A DNA stretch of 5,308 nucleotides from an uncultured Bryobacterales bacterium (GCA_946887065.1 CAMPKL010000298.1:1-5308), one strand, 5' to 3'; positions 1-5,308 are shown, counted from the first letter of the stretch. Translations and numbers: made by a program. Notes: generated by a model from the letters alone, not told the origin.

Positions 1-284
1 GAGATCACCTCTTCGCGGCTCATGCCGATGCCGTTGTCCGAGACGGAAAGAGTGCGGGCGGCGATGTCGGTATCGAGGCGGATCTCAAGGCTTTCGGAAT
101 CCTCCAACAGATCGGGGGCCGTCAGCGATTCAAAACGAATGCGGTCGAGGGCGTCCGAGGCGTTCGAGATCAGCTCACGGAGAAAGATGTCCTTATTGGT
201 ATAGAGAGAATGGATGACCAAGTCGAGCAGCTGCTTGGTTTCTGCTTGAAATTCTCTGGTTTCGGTTGGAATAGTTGCGGCCAC
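1..284 (-). CDS. htpG: Molecular chaperone HtpG (Hsp90), N-terminal part only
   Basis: HtpG is the cytosolic bacterial Hsp90, an ATP-dependent dimeric chaperone. The window shows the first 94 codons of the N-terminal GHKL ATPase domain; the rest lies beyond the left edge. Visible motifs are [15 protein letters not shown] (residues 34-48), with the catalytic Glu37 and Mg/ATP-binding Asn41, and DNGIGMS (residues 83-89), with the adenine-binding Asp83. Residues 12-33 ([22 protein letters not shown]) match the family's opening helix very closely. The start is GTG at 284, chosen because GGAGG sits 6 nt upstream and the protein begins at the usual HtpG position. The gene follows the hydrolase gene on the same strand after 83 bp, but that gap contains a good promoter, so it is probably transcribed separately. 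The family is certain; only the start codon leaves slight doubt. Confidence 0.97.
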   Translation of the reverse strand, partial: MAATIPTETREFQAETKQLLDLVIHSLYTNKDIFLRELISNASDALDRIRFESLTAPDLLEDSESLEIRLDTDIAARTLSVSDNGIGMSREEVI

Positions 285-290
285 AGTCAA

Positions 291-295
291 CCTCC
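291..295 (-). promoter_or_regulatory. Ribosome binding site of htpG
   Basis: On the minus strand GGAGG lies 6 nt before the GTG at 284. This strong Shine-Dalgarno match fixes a GTG, not ATG, start for htpG. Confidence 0.85.
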
Positions 296-313
296 AGGTT
301 GAGCGTAATACAG

Positions 314-326
314 TCACATATTGTGA
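314..326. repeat. Palindrome in the htpG leader
   Basis: TCACA (314-318) and TGTGA (322-326) are perfect 5-bp arms around a 3-bp centre. The site abuts the larger inverted repeat and would lie within the first 20 nt of the htpG leader RNA. It could be a second operator half or a small mRNA hairpin. The arms are in the opposite order to a CRP site (TGTGA-N6-TCACA), so I do not call it CRP. Confidence 0.3.
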
Positions 327-344
327 GTAGAACCTTATTCTACT
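326..344. repeat. Inverted repeat over the htpG -10 box (possible operator)
   Basis: AGTAGAA (326-332) and TTCTACT (338-344) form a perfect 7-bp inverted repeat with a 5-bp spacer. It covers the -10 hexamer (337-342) and the expected start point (about 330). A dimeric repressor bound here would block RNA polymerase. Arms of this size occur by chance in a few kilobases, so the position is the main argument. No T-run follows on either strand, so it is not a convincing terminator. Confidence 0.45.
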
Positions 345-366
345 ACGTCACGCAAAACCATGTGAA
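337..366 (-). promoter_or_regulatory. Putative sigma-70 promoter of htpG
   Basis: Read on the minus strand, TTCACA (366-361, five of six matches to TTGACA) is followed after 18 bp by TAGAAT (342-337, five of six matches to TATAAT). Transcription would begin near 330, giving a leader of about 46 nt that contains the GGAGG site. It lies wholly between the hydrolase stop codon and htpG, so htpG need not depend on hydrolase transcription. No CIRCE element (TTAGCACTC-N9-GAGTGCTAA) is present. Assignment is from the sequence alone. Confidence 0.6.
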
Positions 367-367
367 G

Positions 368-1216
368 CTACCCCGACTGCAGGCGTCCTTCAATCAGCGG
401 CCGAAGCAGTTCGGGCGCCGTGATCGGCGCCATGTGTCCGGCATCCGGCACAACGTGCAGGGCGCCCGGCCCTAGAACGCTGCCGAGCAACGCGGCGACC
501 TTGGCTGCCGGCGCTCGTGTGCGCTCGCCGGCCGTGAGCAAGACCTTGCCGGCGAGGCCGCCAAAGCGGGTCAGCGGGTCGGATTCCCCAAACAGGGCCG
601 CGAAATCGAGCGGGGCCTTGCGGGCGGCATTGGCCGTGCGTTCTTGTTGGTCTGTCGTGAGGCTGCGCCAGGCGCCGTCTCCATTCCAGTAATCGACGAA
701 CACTCTCGCGCCGCCCGCAAGGTCCTGCCGCTCGATCCGGTGAAGCACCTCGTTCGAGATCCGCGAGATCTCCACCCACTCCTCACTGCATTGCTCCTGG
801 CGCAGCAGGTGGAACAAAACCGGTTCGTGGACGCTGACGCTAAGGACTTGGTCCGGGAAGTCCAGGGCCAGGCGCAGGCCGACGGCGCCCCCATAGCTAT
901 GGCCGACGATGTGAAACGGCTCGTCGATTCGACTGAGCAAAGAACGTGCCAACGCGACTTCGCGGCCCAGGTGAAAGGCGCCGGTATCTGTCGGCAAAGG
1001 TGTATCGCCGTAGCCCCATAGGTCAAGCCCCAGCGCCCTGTAACGGCCCCCCCATGGTTCCCTAAGCCGAGCCCACTGCCGGCGGGAAGCGCCGGAGCTA
1101 TGTAGGAACAGTATCGGCTGGCCCCTGCCCTCATCGAACCATCCGAAGTCGGCCAGCGACGGCAGGGACTCCCCCTCCCCAATTTCGCCGGCCGGGTTGT
1201 TCTCCGTCACAGACAC
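368..1216 (-). CDS. Alpha/beta-hydrolase fold protein
   Basis: A 282-residue single-domain hydrolase of the MhpC/epoxide-hydrolase-like superfamily, likely cytosolic as no signal peptide is visible. The core begins near residue 24. The oxyanion-hole strand ILFLHSSGAS (35-44) has HSSG in place of the usual HG motif. DLWGYGDT (65-72) is the typical loop before the cap. The nucleophile elbow GHSYGG (105-110) carries Ser107, and DAGHMAP (258-264) carries catalytic His261. The acid is not obvious. The usual site after strand 7 reads TAGERTRAP (228-236), with Glu231, while Glu131 follows strand 6 where haloalkane-dehalogenase-like enzymes can place it. The substrate cannot be predicted. GTG at 1216 is the first in-frame start, with a second GTG two codons later (1210); neither has a clear Shine-Dalgarno site. 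The gene is divergent from rapZ and lies upstream of htpG on the same strand. Confidence 0.9.
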   Translation of the reverse strand: MSVTENNPAGEIGEGESLPSLADFGWFDEGRGQPILFLHSSGASRRQWARLREPWGGRYRALGLDLWGYGDTPLPTDTGAFHLGREVALARSLLSRIDEPFHIVGHSYGGAVGLRLALDFPDQVLSVSVHEPVLFHLLRQEQCSEEWVEISRISNEVLHRIERQDLAGGARVFVDYWNGDGAWRSLTTDQQERTANAARKAPLDFAALFGESDPLTRFGGLAGKVLLTAGERTRAPAAKVAALLGSVLGPGALHVVPDAGHMAPITAPELLRPLIEGRLQSG

Positions 1217-1258
1217 AGGGTACTTGAGCCGGGCCTGCGGAAGGTCCCGCGCAGACCC

Positions 1259-1264
1259 TATACT
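1259..1264 (+). promoter_or_regulatory. Candidate -10 box for rapZ
   Basis: TATACT matches five of six -10 consensus positions and would start a transcript near 1271, about 24 nt before the rapZ ATG. At 17 bp upstream only TGCGGA is found, a poor -35 box, so the promoter is weak or activator-dependent. It lies in the 78-bp divergent gap shared with the hydrolase gene. Confidence 0.35.
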
Positions 1265-1294
1265 AGGTAGCGCTTCAAGGATCCTAGCGCCCCG

Positions 1295-2182
1295 ATGTCT
1301 GATCCTCAGCCGACAGAATCCAGCAACGCTGAATACGTCATCTTGACTGGCATGAGCGGCTCGGGCAAGGGCACCGCTTTGCGTGTATTCGAAGATCTCG
1401 ATTACTACGCAGTCGACAACCTGCCGGTTGAGTTGATCCCCAAGTTCGTCGAACTATGCCGCTCCTCGGACGAAATCAAGCGCGCCGCGCTGGTAGTCGA
1501 CGTCCGAGAGGGCGTCGGCCTCCGCAAGTTCCCGCAGGCGCTGGCTGAGTTGAAGAAAGAAGCTCCGGCAACCCTGCTTTTTCTAACCGCCGGCGATGAA
1601 GTCTTGCAGCGCCGATTCAGTGAGACTCGCCGTCCCCATCCGCTAGGGCAATCCGATTCGGTCTTGGATCAGATCCGCATGGAACGCGATCAATTGGCGC
1701 CGATCCAAGCCCTCGCGGATTTAACGGTCGATACCTCGCGGTACAACATTCACGACCTGCGGCGCTTGATAACGGATCGCTTCGGCGAGTCCGCGCGCAA
1801 GCCGGTACTCCTGGTCACGTTGGAAAGCTTTGGCTTCAAACACGGAGTGCCCATCGACAGCGACATGGTCTTCGATGTTCGTTTTCTGCCGAATCCGCAT
1901 TACCTCCCGGGCGGCAAGGACATGACCGGGCACGATCAGACGGTGATTGACTACGTGTCGTCTTTCCCGCAAACGCAGGAGTTTATCGACCGCGTGTCGG
2001 ACTTGTTGGCCTACCTGATCCCGCACTACGCCGCGGAAGGCAAAAGCTACCTGACGATCAGCATCGGTTGCACGGGCGGCCGTCACCGGTCGGTGATGAT
2101 CTCGGAGGAAATTCGGCGGCGGCTGGATGCCGCGGGTCATGTAGCCAAGATCGTCCATCGGGACATCGTCAAAGGCCAATAA
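1295..2182 (+). CDS. rapZ: RNase adapter RapZ / YvcJ-family P-loop nucleotidase
   Basis: The 295-residue protein aligns by eye with the whole RapZ family (usually about 285-290 residues), with a short N-terminal extension of about ten residues. In order it shows Walker A GMSGSGKGT (19-27), DYYAVDNLP (36-44), TRRPHPL (111-117), ESFGFKHG (177-184), DVRFLPNPHYLP (194-205) and IGCTGGRHRSV (257-267). In Escherichia coli, RapZ binds glucosamine-6-phosphate and presents the sRNA GlmZ to RNase E. Elsewhere the family is mainly known as a GTP/ATP-hydrolysing protein (YvcJ) of unclear role. The lysine-rich RNA-binding tail of the enteric protein is not seen: this one ends HRDIVKGQ. The residue after the P-loop lysine is Gly instead of Ser/Thr. 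The usual neighbours hprK, ptsN and npr are absent. The ATG has only a distant AAGGA (1277-1281) upstream. Confidence 0.95.
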   Translation: MSDPQPTESSNAEYVILTGMSGSGKGTALRVFEDLDYYAVDNLPVELIPKFVELCRSSDEIKRAALVVDVREGVGLRKFPQALAELKKEAPATLLFLTAGDEVLQRRFSETRRPHPLGQSDSVLDQIRMERDQLAPIQALADLTVDTSRYNIHDLRRLITDRFGESARKPVLLVTLESFGFKHGVPIDSDMVFDVRFLPNPHYLPGGKDMTGHDQTVIDYVSSFPQTQEFIDRVSDLLAYLIPHYAAEGKSYLTISIGCTGGRHRSVMISEEIRRRLDAAGHVAKIVHRDIVKGQ

Positions 2183-2238
2183 ACTTTCGCCCGGGCACAA
2201 CCGAATGGTCGGCTGCATACGTCGAATCCTTTACAATC

Positions 2239-2245
2239 AAAGGAG
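2239..2245 (+). promoter_or_regulatory. Ribosome binding site deciding the start of the exported protein
   Basis: AAAGGAG lies 7 nt before ATG 2253. This selects 2253 over the earlier in-frame ATG at 2205, which would add 16 residues ahead of a clear signal peptide and has no comparable site. Confidence 0.85.
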
Positions 2246-2252
2246 TTGTTGT

Positions 2253-3089
2253 ATGCGTAGCCTGCTTCTCATCCTTGCCCTCAGCTTGCCGGCCGTCGCT
2301 TCGGCGCAGTTCGAACAGGTTGCGCCGGAGGAGCTTGTTTCTTCCCTGACCGCACGCGTGTCGGCGTTTTACGGAGCATTCCAAGCGGGACAGTTCCGCC
2401 AGGCGGAAAACTTCGTCGATGAGGAGTCCAAAGAGCTCTACTACAACATCCAGAAGAGCCGCATCATGGGCCACGAAATCAAGAGCATCACCTGGGCCGA
2501 TGATTTCCGCTCAGCTCGCGTGATGGTTGTAGCCATGTCGATCGTCCCCATGATGGGGACCAAGCCGGTGCCCGTGCCGGTCGGCGGCCAGTGGAACTTG
2601 ATCGACGGCGAGTGGTATCTGCATCTGTCGGCTCCGGACAAGCGCAAGACGCCTTTCGGCGTCTCAAATGCCAGCGCCGCTACCGGCCTCGGGCAACCTG
2701 CGGGCACGATGATTCCGCAGGGCGGCGGCGTAAAAGTCCCCTCAATTGCCGAGATGCGCCAGATGATGTCGCTGGACGAGTCCAAGGTCATTTTTCCAGC
2801 AGGCTTGACGGAAACGACCGTCAAGACGATTGGCCTAACCAGCAAGGCGCCCACTGGATTCAACCTCAAAGTTGAGCCGGTAGGAAGTATTCCCGACAGT
2901 TTGACGGTGCGGATCGATCCCGAAGCTGTGGAACCCGGCGGCAAGGCGAACATCACCATCACTTACGATCCGGCGGCAGGACCGCTGTCGGGCGAACGCA
3001 CGTTGCAATTTGACGTCAGTCCGACAGGACAACGCCTGGAAGCCACCGTGGAGTTTGAACCGGTTACAGCCCCACAACCGGGCAACTAG
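2253..3089 (+). CDS. Exported protein of unknown function with C-terminal BACON/DUF1573-like domain
   Basis: The 278-residue protein starts with a clear Sec signal peptide: hydrophobic residues 4-15 and an ASA cleavage motif ending at residue 18. It should therefore act in the periplasm or outside the cell. Residues 25-126 form an alpha/beta region (helical ELVSSLTARVSAFYGAFQAG, later strands ending GGQWNLIDGEWYLHLS) that resembles an NTF2/SnoaL-like fold; this is a guess from pattern. A Gly/Pro-rich linker (127-165) follows. Residues 177-270 look like an immunoglobulin-type beta domain: SLTVRIDPEAVEPGGKANITITYDP has the spacing seen in BACON and DUF1573-like domains. There is no lipobox cysteine, membrane anchor or catalytic motif. 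The gene follows rapZ by 70 bp and precedes the histidine kinase by 111 bp. I do not recognise a named family. Confidence 0.85.
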   Translation: MRSLLLILALSLPAVASAQFEQVAPEELVSSLTARVSAFYGAFQAGQFRQAENFVDEESKELYYNIQKSRIMGHEIKSITWADDFRSARVMVVAMSIVPMMGTKPVPVPVGGQWNLIDGEWYLHLSAPDKRKTPFGVSNASAATGLGQPAGTMIPQGGGVKVPSIAEMRQMMSLDESKVIFPAGLTETTVKTIGLTSKAPTGFNLKVEPVGSIPDSLTVRIDPEAVEPGGKANITITYDPAAGPLSGERTLQFDVSPTGQRLEATVEFEPVTAPQPGN

Positions 3090-3126
3090 TCGCTCCTAGA
3101 ACTCGTCGCAATTCAGCCTTAGTCCC

Positions 3127-3155
3127 CCGGCAGCGGTTCGGCTATCGGGTAGAAT
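3127..3155 (+). promoter_or_regulatory. Putative promoter of the histidine kinase gene
   Basis: TAGAAT (3150-3155) matches five of six -10 positions. CCGGCA (3127-3132), 17 bp upstream, is a modest -35 with three of six matches. Transcription would start near 3162, giving a leader of about 40 nt. The site suggests the kinase can be expressed separately from the exported-protein gene upstream. Confidence 0.4.
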
Positions 3156-3166
3156 CGAGCCGATAG
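3142..3166. repeat. Inverted repeat bracketing the kinase -10 box (possible operator)
   Basis: CTATCGG (3142-3148) and CCGATAG (3160-3166) are perfect 7-bp arms separated by 11 bp that contain TAGAAT. A second, overlapping pair, TCGGCT (3138-3143) and AGCCGA (3158-3163), uses part of the same bases. The arms are 18 bp apart, similar to many dimeric-regulator sites. It could instead be a hairpin ending the upstream transcript, but the following bases (TCTGTTCT) are not a proper T-run. Confidence 0.4.
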
Positions 3167-3200
3167 TCTGTTCTCACGTTAAGGACGAACAGCGACTCCA

Positions 3201-4883
3201 GTGCCAGCTGACAGTTTCACGGATGGACTCGTGCTGCAGGGACGGCGGGTCACCCACCTCGCGGTACTCCGCCTGGGGCTCACGCTCGGCTACCTGTGTA
3301 TCGAAGGCGCCGGAGCTCTCGCAGGCGAGGCTAGCGTCAGCGCCATCGCCGGGGCTGTCGTTGTTTGCTACAGCGCCGGCTTATTGATCTACCGCAGAAG
3401 TCCGCGCGTCCGCGCATCCCTGCAAGTCATTCTCGCCGTCGACTTGGTGGCGATGGCGTCATTGGCCTTGCTCAGCACCAACGCCGAAACGGGGATGGCC
3501 CTACTGCTGTTCTACTTTTTGGTGATCGAGGCGGCCCTGCTGCACGAAGCCAGAGAGGTCTTGGTCGTCACTGGCGTCAGCGTGCTGTTCTGGGTGACGC
3601 GCCTCTTTGTCAGCACGCCGACCGACTATCGATTCTCCTTCAGTTCGCTCTTGTTCTTGCTGATGGTTGGCGGCGCCCTGGGGTACTACTTCAGCATCCA
3701 GAGCCAACGGTTGGAAAGACGTATCGGAGAGGCGCTGGTTCGCGCGCCGGGACAGTCGGAAACCGAACTCGTCGTGGCCGTGGAAGCCGCGCTGAAAGAA
3801 CTGACCTTCTGGCTCAAGTGTTCCAGAGCGGCCCTGGCGTTCTGGGACCCTCGAGCGGATTACTATGCCTTATGCGTCTACCCTCCGCGCCGGGACGCCT
3901 CCGACCCGGCTCCGATCGAATTCGATAACCGTCAAGAGTGGGCGTGTTTCGCAGGCAAGAACCTCGACTTTCACTCCAATGACGTGTCGCTGCCCGAGGG
4001 TCAGGACAGCAGCATCCACCGCGAGTTCGATCTGCATCCGTACGTCATCCAAACCCTGGAGATCTACAACGCCGTCGGATGCGGTCTGCGAGAAGGCGAA
4101 AATATCGTCGGCAGATTGCTCATCTTCAATAGCCCGGGCGGCGCCAATAACGGCCAAATGCGCCGGCTCATCGAGGTCTCGCACCTTTTCCGGGAAGCGA
4201 TTCTCCATCTTCTGGTCGTTCGTCGAACCGAGCATGAAGCTTACGAGCGCGAGCGGATGAGAATGGCCCACGACCTTCACGACGGTCCGTTGCAGAGCAT
4301 CATCAGCTTCGAGATGCGCCTCAACATCATTCGCAAGCTGCGTGAGCGCGATCCAGAGGCAGCCGAGCGGGATCTCGCGGCGCTGTATGACTTTTCGCGA
4401 AAGTTGGTGTCCGAGATGCGTACGTTCATCTTGCGGATGCGGCCGATCGAATCCGACGACATCTCGCTCCGGGCCTCAACCAAGAGGCTGATCGACGCCT
4501 TTCAAAAGGAAAGCGGCGTAGCCATCACCATGATGTCCGACGCTAGCGTTGAATTCCCCGCCAAAGGCGAGGTTAAAAGCCAGGTCCTCAAGATCGCGCG
4601 CGAGGCCTTGCACAATGTCTACAAGCATTCTCAAGCGACTCACGTTCTGTTTTCGATGGAGCGCAAGAACGGCGATCTGCACCTGTCCGTGGACGACAAC
4701 GGCAAAGGCTACGAGTTCAGCGGCAAGTTTGGACTGGATGAACTGGACGCCTTGCATTTAGGTCCGCGCAGCGTCAAGCAGCGTGTGCGCAGCCTGGGCG
4801 GAACCCTGTCGGTTGAGTCCAACCCTGGGCATGGGTCGAATTTGCACGTAATCGTGCCGCTGGACGCGGAGTGGATCGGCTAG
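3201..4883 (+). CDS. Membrane GAF-domain sensor histidine kinase, NarL-partner type (HisKA_3)
   Basis: The 560-residue inner-membrane kinase has about six hydrophobic helices (roughly 18-40, 45-64, 72-92, 98-117, 118-137 and 147-165) with short loops, so its sensor appears to be in the membrane. A GAF-like domain (about 185-340) follows, then a HisKA_3 dimerisation helix, ERMRMAHDLHDGPLQS (351-366). His360 in DLHDG is the likely phospho-acceptor. The HATPase domain shows an N box, EALHNVYKHSQA (468-479), with Asn472, and a G1 box, DDNGKGY (498-504). The second glycine region reads LGPRSVKQRVRSLGG (520-534), where Pro replaces the usual Leu of GLRS-type motifs. The final GHGSNLHVIVPL is typical. 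The GTG at 3201 has only a distant AAGGA 15 nt upstream; GTG 3231 is an alternative start that spares all helices. No response regulator gene is visible, so partner and signal are unknown. Confidence 0.93.
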   Translation: MPADSFTDGLVLQGRRVTHLAVLRLGLTLGYLCIEGAGALAGEASVSAIAGAVVVCYSAGLLIYRRSPRVRASLQVILAVDLVAMASLALLSTNAETGMALLLFYFLVIEAALLHEAREVLVVTGVSVLFWVTRLFVSTPTDYRFSFSSLLFLLMVGGALGYYFSIQSQRLERRIGEALVRAPGQSETELVVAVEAALKELTFWLKCSRAALAFWDPRADYYALCVYPPRRDASDPAPIEFDNRQEWACFAGKNLDFHSNDVSLPEGQDSSIHREFDLHPYVIQTLEIYNAVGCGLREGENIVGRLLIFNSPGGANNGQMRRLIEVSHLFREAILHLLVVRRTEHEAYERERMRMAHDLHDGPLQSIISFEMRLNIIRKLRERDPEAAERDLAALYDFSRKLVSEMRTFILRMRPIESDDISLRASTKRLIDAFQKESGVAITMMSDASVEFPAKGEVKSQVLKIAREALHNVYKHSQATHVLFSMERKNGDLHLSVDDNGKGYEFSGKFGLDELDALHLGPRSVKQRVRSLGGTLSVESNPGHGSNLHVIVPLDAEWIG

Positions 4884-4918
4884 CGGCGAACAAGTAAGAT
4901 CGTTTGCACGGGTCGGAT

Positions 4919-4936
4919 CGTCCGGACGTTTAGATT
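4919..4936 (+). promoter_or_regulatory. Possible promoter element ahead of the TPR-like gene
   Basis: A 10-bp perfect palindrome, CGTCCGGACG (4919-4928), is followed by TAGATT (4931-4936), which fits a TANNNT-type -10 box only 4 nt before GTG 4941. No Shine-Dalgarno site is present, so the arrangement would suit a leaderless or nearly leaderless transcript. The evidence is weak: such palindromes and hexamers are frequent by chance. Confidence 0.2.
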
Positions 4937-4940
4937 ATTA

Positions 4941-5303
4941 GTGCGCCATCTCCCTTCCCTCGTGGTCTTGACCTTGCTGACGGCTCCGGCTGCCCTGGCG
5001 GCGGACGCCGCCAAAGAGCACTACCGGCTAGGTCAGGCGGCCGAGAAGCGCGGCTCGAACCTCGAGGCTTATTCCCAGTACGTGCAGGCTCGTGCCGCAG
5101 CGCCTGACAACCGTAAATACTTGCGAGCTGCTGACCGCCTCCGCGCGGCCACCGCTCAAGCCATCGCCATCCGAACGGCCGGCGAAACCGCGCAAGCGCC
5201 AGCGGAGATGGGAAGACTTGGCGTCTCCCCCGCGGACTTTCTCGAGCGGGACGACCTACTCCGCGAAGCGCTGGGGCCCACGGAACTTGAAATCGAGCAC
5301 TAG
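4941..5303 (+). CDS. Short exported TPR-like protein, possibly a truncated TPR-secretin N terminus
   Basis: The 120-residue product has a Sec signal peptide (residues 1-20, hydrophobic VVLTLLTAPAALA with an ALA cleavage site). A helical pair at about 24-70 follows, whose pattern (HYRLGQAAEKRG, then EAYSQYVQARAAAPDN) is that of a TPR unit. After a linker comes DFLERDDLLREALGPTELE. This layout recalls the first part of acidobacterial type II/III secretin-like outer-membrane proteins, where a similar segment with a P-x-E-L motif leads into the secretin domains. That comparison is from memory. Here TAG (5301-5303) ends the frame and the window stops 5 bases later. It may be a complete small protein or a truncated gene. 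GTG 4941 is the only start that gives a signal peptide: the frame is open back to the kinase stop without another start codon, and no ribosome binding site is visible. Confidence 0.65.
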   Translation: MRHLPSLVVLTLLTAPAALAADAAKEHYRLGQAAEKRGSNLEAYSQYVQARAAAPDNRKYLRAADRLRAATAQAIAIRTAGETAQAPAEMGRLGVSPADFLERDDLLREALGPTELEIEH

Positions 5304-5308
5304 ATCGC

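Noticed and set aside
314..326. CRP/FNR-type binding site
   Set aside because: The half-sites are in the order TCACA-N3-TGTGA, opposite to TGTGA-N6-TCACA.
644..1021. Plus-strand open frame of 125 codons opposite the hydrolase
   Set aside because: The hydrolase motifs lie on the minus strand and the plus-strand product resembles no family I know.
2189..2212. Terminator after rapZ (GCCCGGGC palindrome and CCGA/TCGG stem)
   Set aside because: The stems are only 4 bp and no T-run follows.
1721..2218. Antisense open frame of 165 codons over the 3' half of rapZ
   Set aside because: rapZ is unmistakable on the other strand; this is a compositional shadow.
2232..2237. TACAAT as a -10 box for the exported-protein gene
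   Set aside because: Transcription would begin near 2244, inside the ribosome binding site, leaving a message without it; the match may be fortuitous.
2205..2252. Upstream ATG start for the exported protein
   Set aside because: It would place 16 extra residues before a normal signal peptide, and the AAAGGAG site at 2239-2245 clearly serves ATG 2253.
2441..2962. Long antisense open frame of 173 codons within the exported-protein gene
   Set aside because: It is a frame shadow in GC-rich coding DNA; the plus-strand gene has a signal peptide, a strong ribosome binding site and domain-like structure, and the antisense product has no recognisable motif.
4881..4940. Stop-codon read-through fusing the kinase to the TPR-like protein, since both share a frame with no stop between them
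   Set aside because: Nineteen open codons are common by chance in GC-rich DNA, and the second protein has its own signal peptide, which makes no sense as a fusion to a cytoplasmic kinase tail.

Overview
The window looks like an ordinary chromosomal segment of a moderately GC-rich bacterium. The style of several proteins suggests an Acidobacteriota member, possibly near Solibacter/Bryobacter. These are a RapZ with a GSGKGT P-loop, an exported protein with a BACON/DUF1573-like tail, and a short TPR-like exported protein resembling the N terminus of acidobacterial TPR-secretins. This placement is inferred from remembered family resemblance, not from a search. Four of six genes appear to start with GTG, and four of the five visible stops are TAG. 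I see no insertion sequence, CRISPR array, tRNA, rRNA or phage gene.

Left part, minus strand (1-1216). The window opens inside htpG (Hsp90 chaperone); only its first 94 codons are present. Upstream of it on the same strand lies an alpha/beta-hydrolase gene (368-1216). The 83-bp gap between them holds a good sigma-70-like promoter for htpG (TTCACA, 18 bp, TAGAAT). A 7-bp inverted repeat covers its -10 box, and a second palindrome lies just downstream, so htpG probably has its own, possibly repressor-controlled, promoter.

Centre and right, plus strand (1295-5303). Divergent from the hydrolase is rapZ (RNase adapter/P-loop NTPase family). Three co-directional genes follow with gaps of 70, 111 and 57 bp. 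They encode an exported protein of unknown function (2253-3089), a six-TM GAF sensor histidine kinase of the NarL/HisKA_3 type (3201-4883), and a short exported TPR-like protein (4941-5303) that ends five bases before the window edge. The kinase has its own plausible promoter, with a -10 box (TAGAAT) inside the loop of another 7-bp inverted repeat. No response regulator is present, so the kinase is an orphan as far as this window shows.

I see no clearly novel multi-gene system. The best leads are the two promoter/inverted-repeat arrangements, the orphan kinase beside two exported proteins, and the possible truncation of a secretin-like gene at the right edge.
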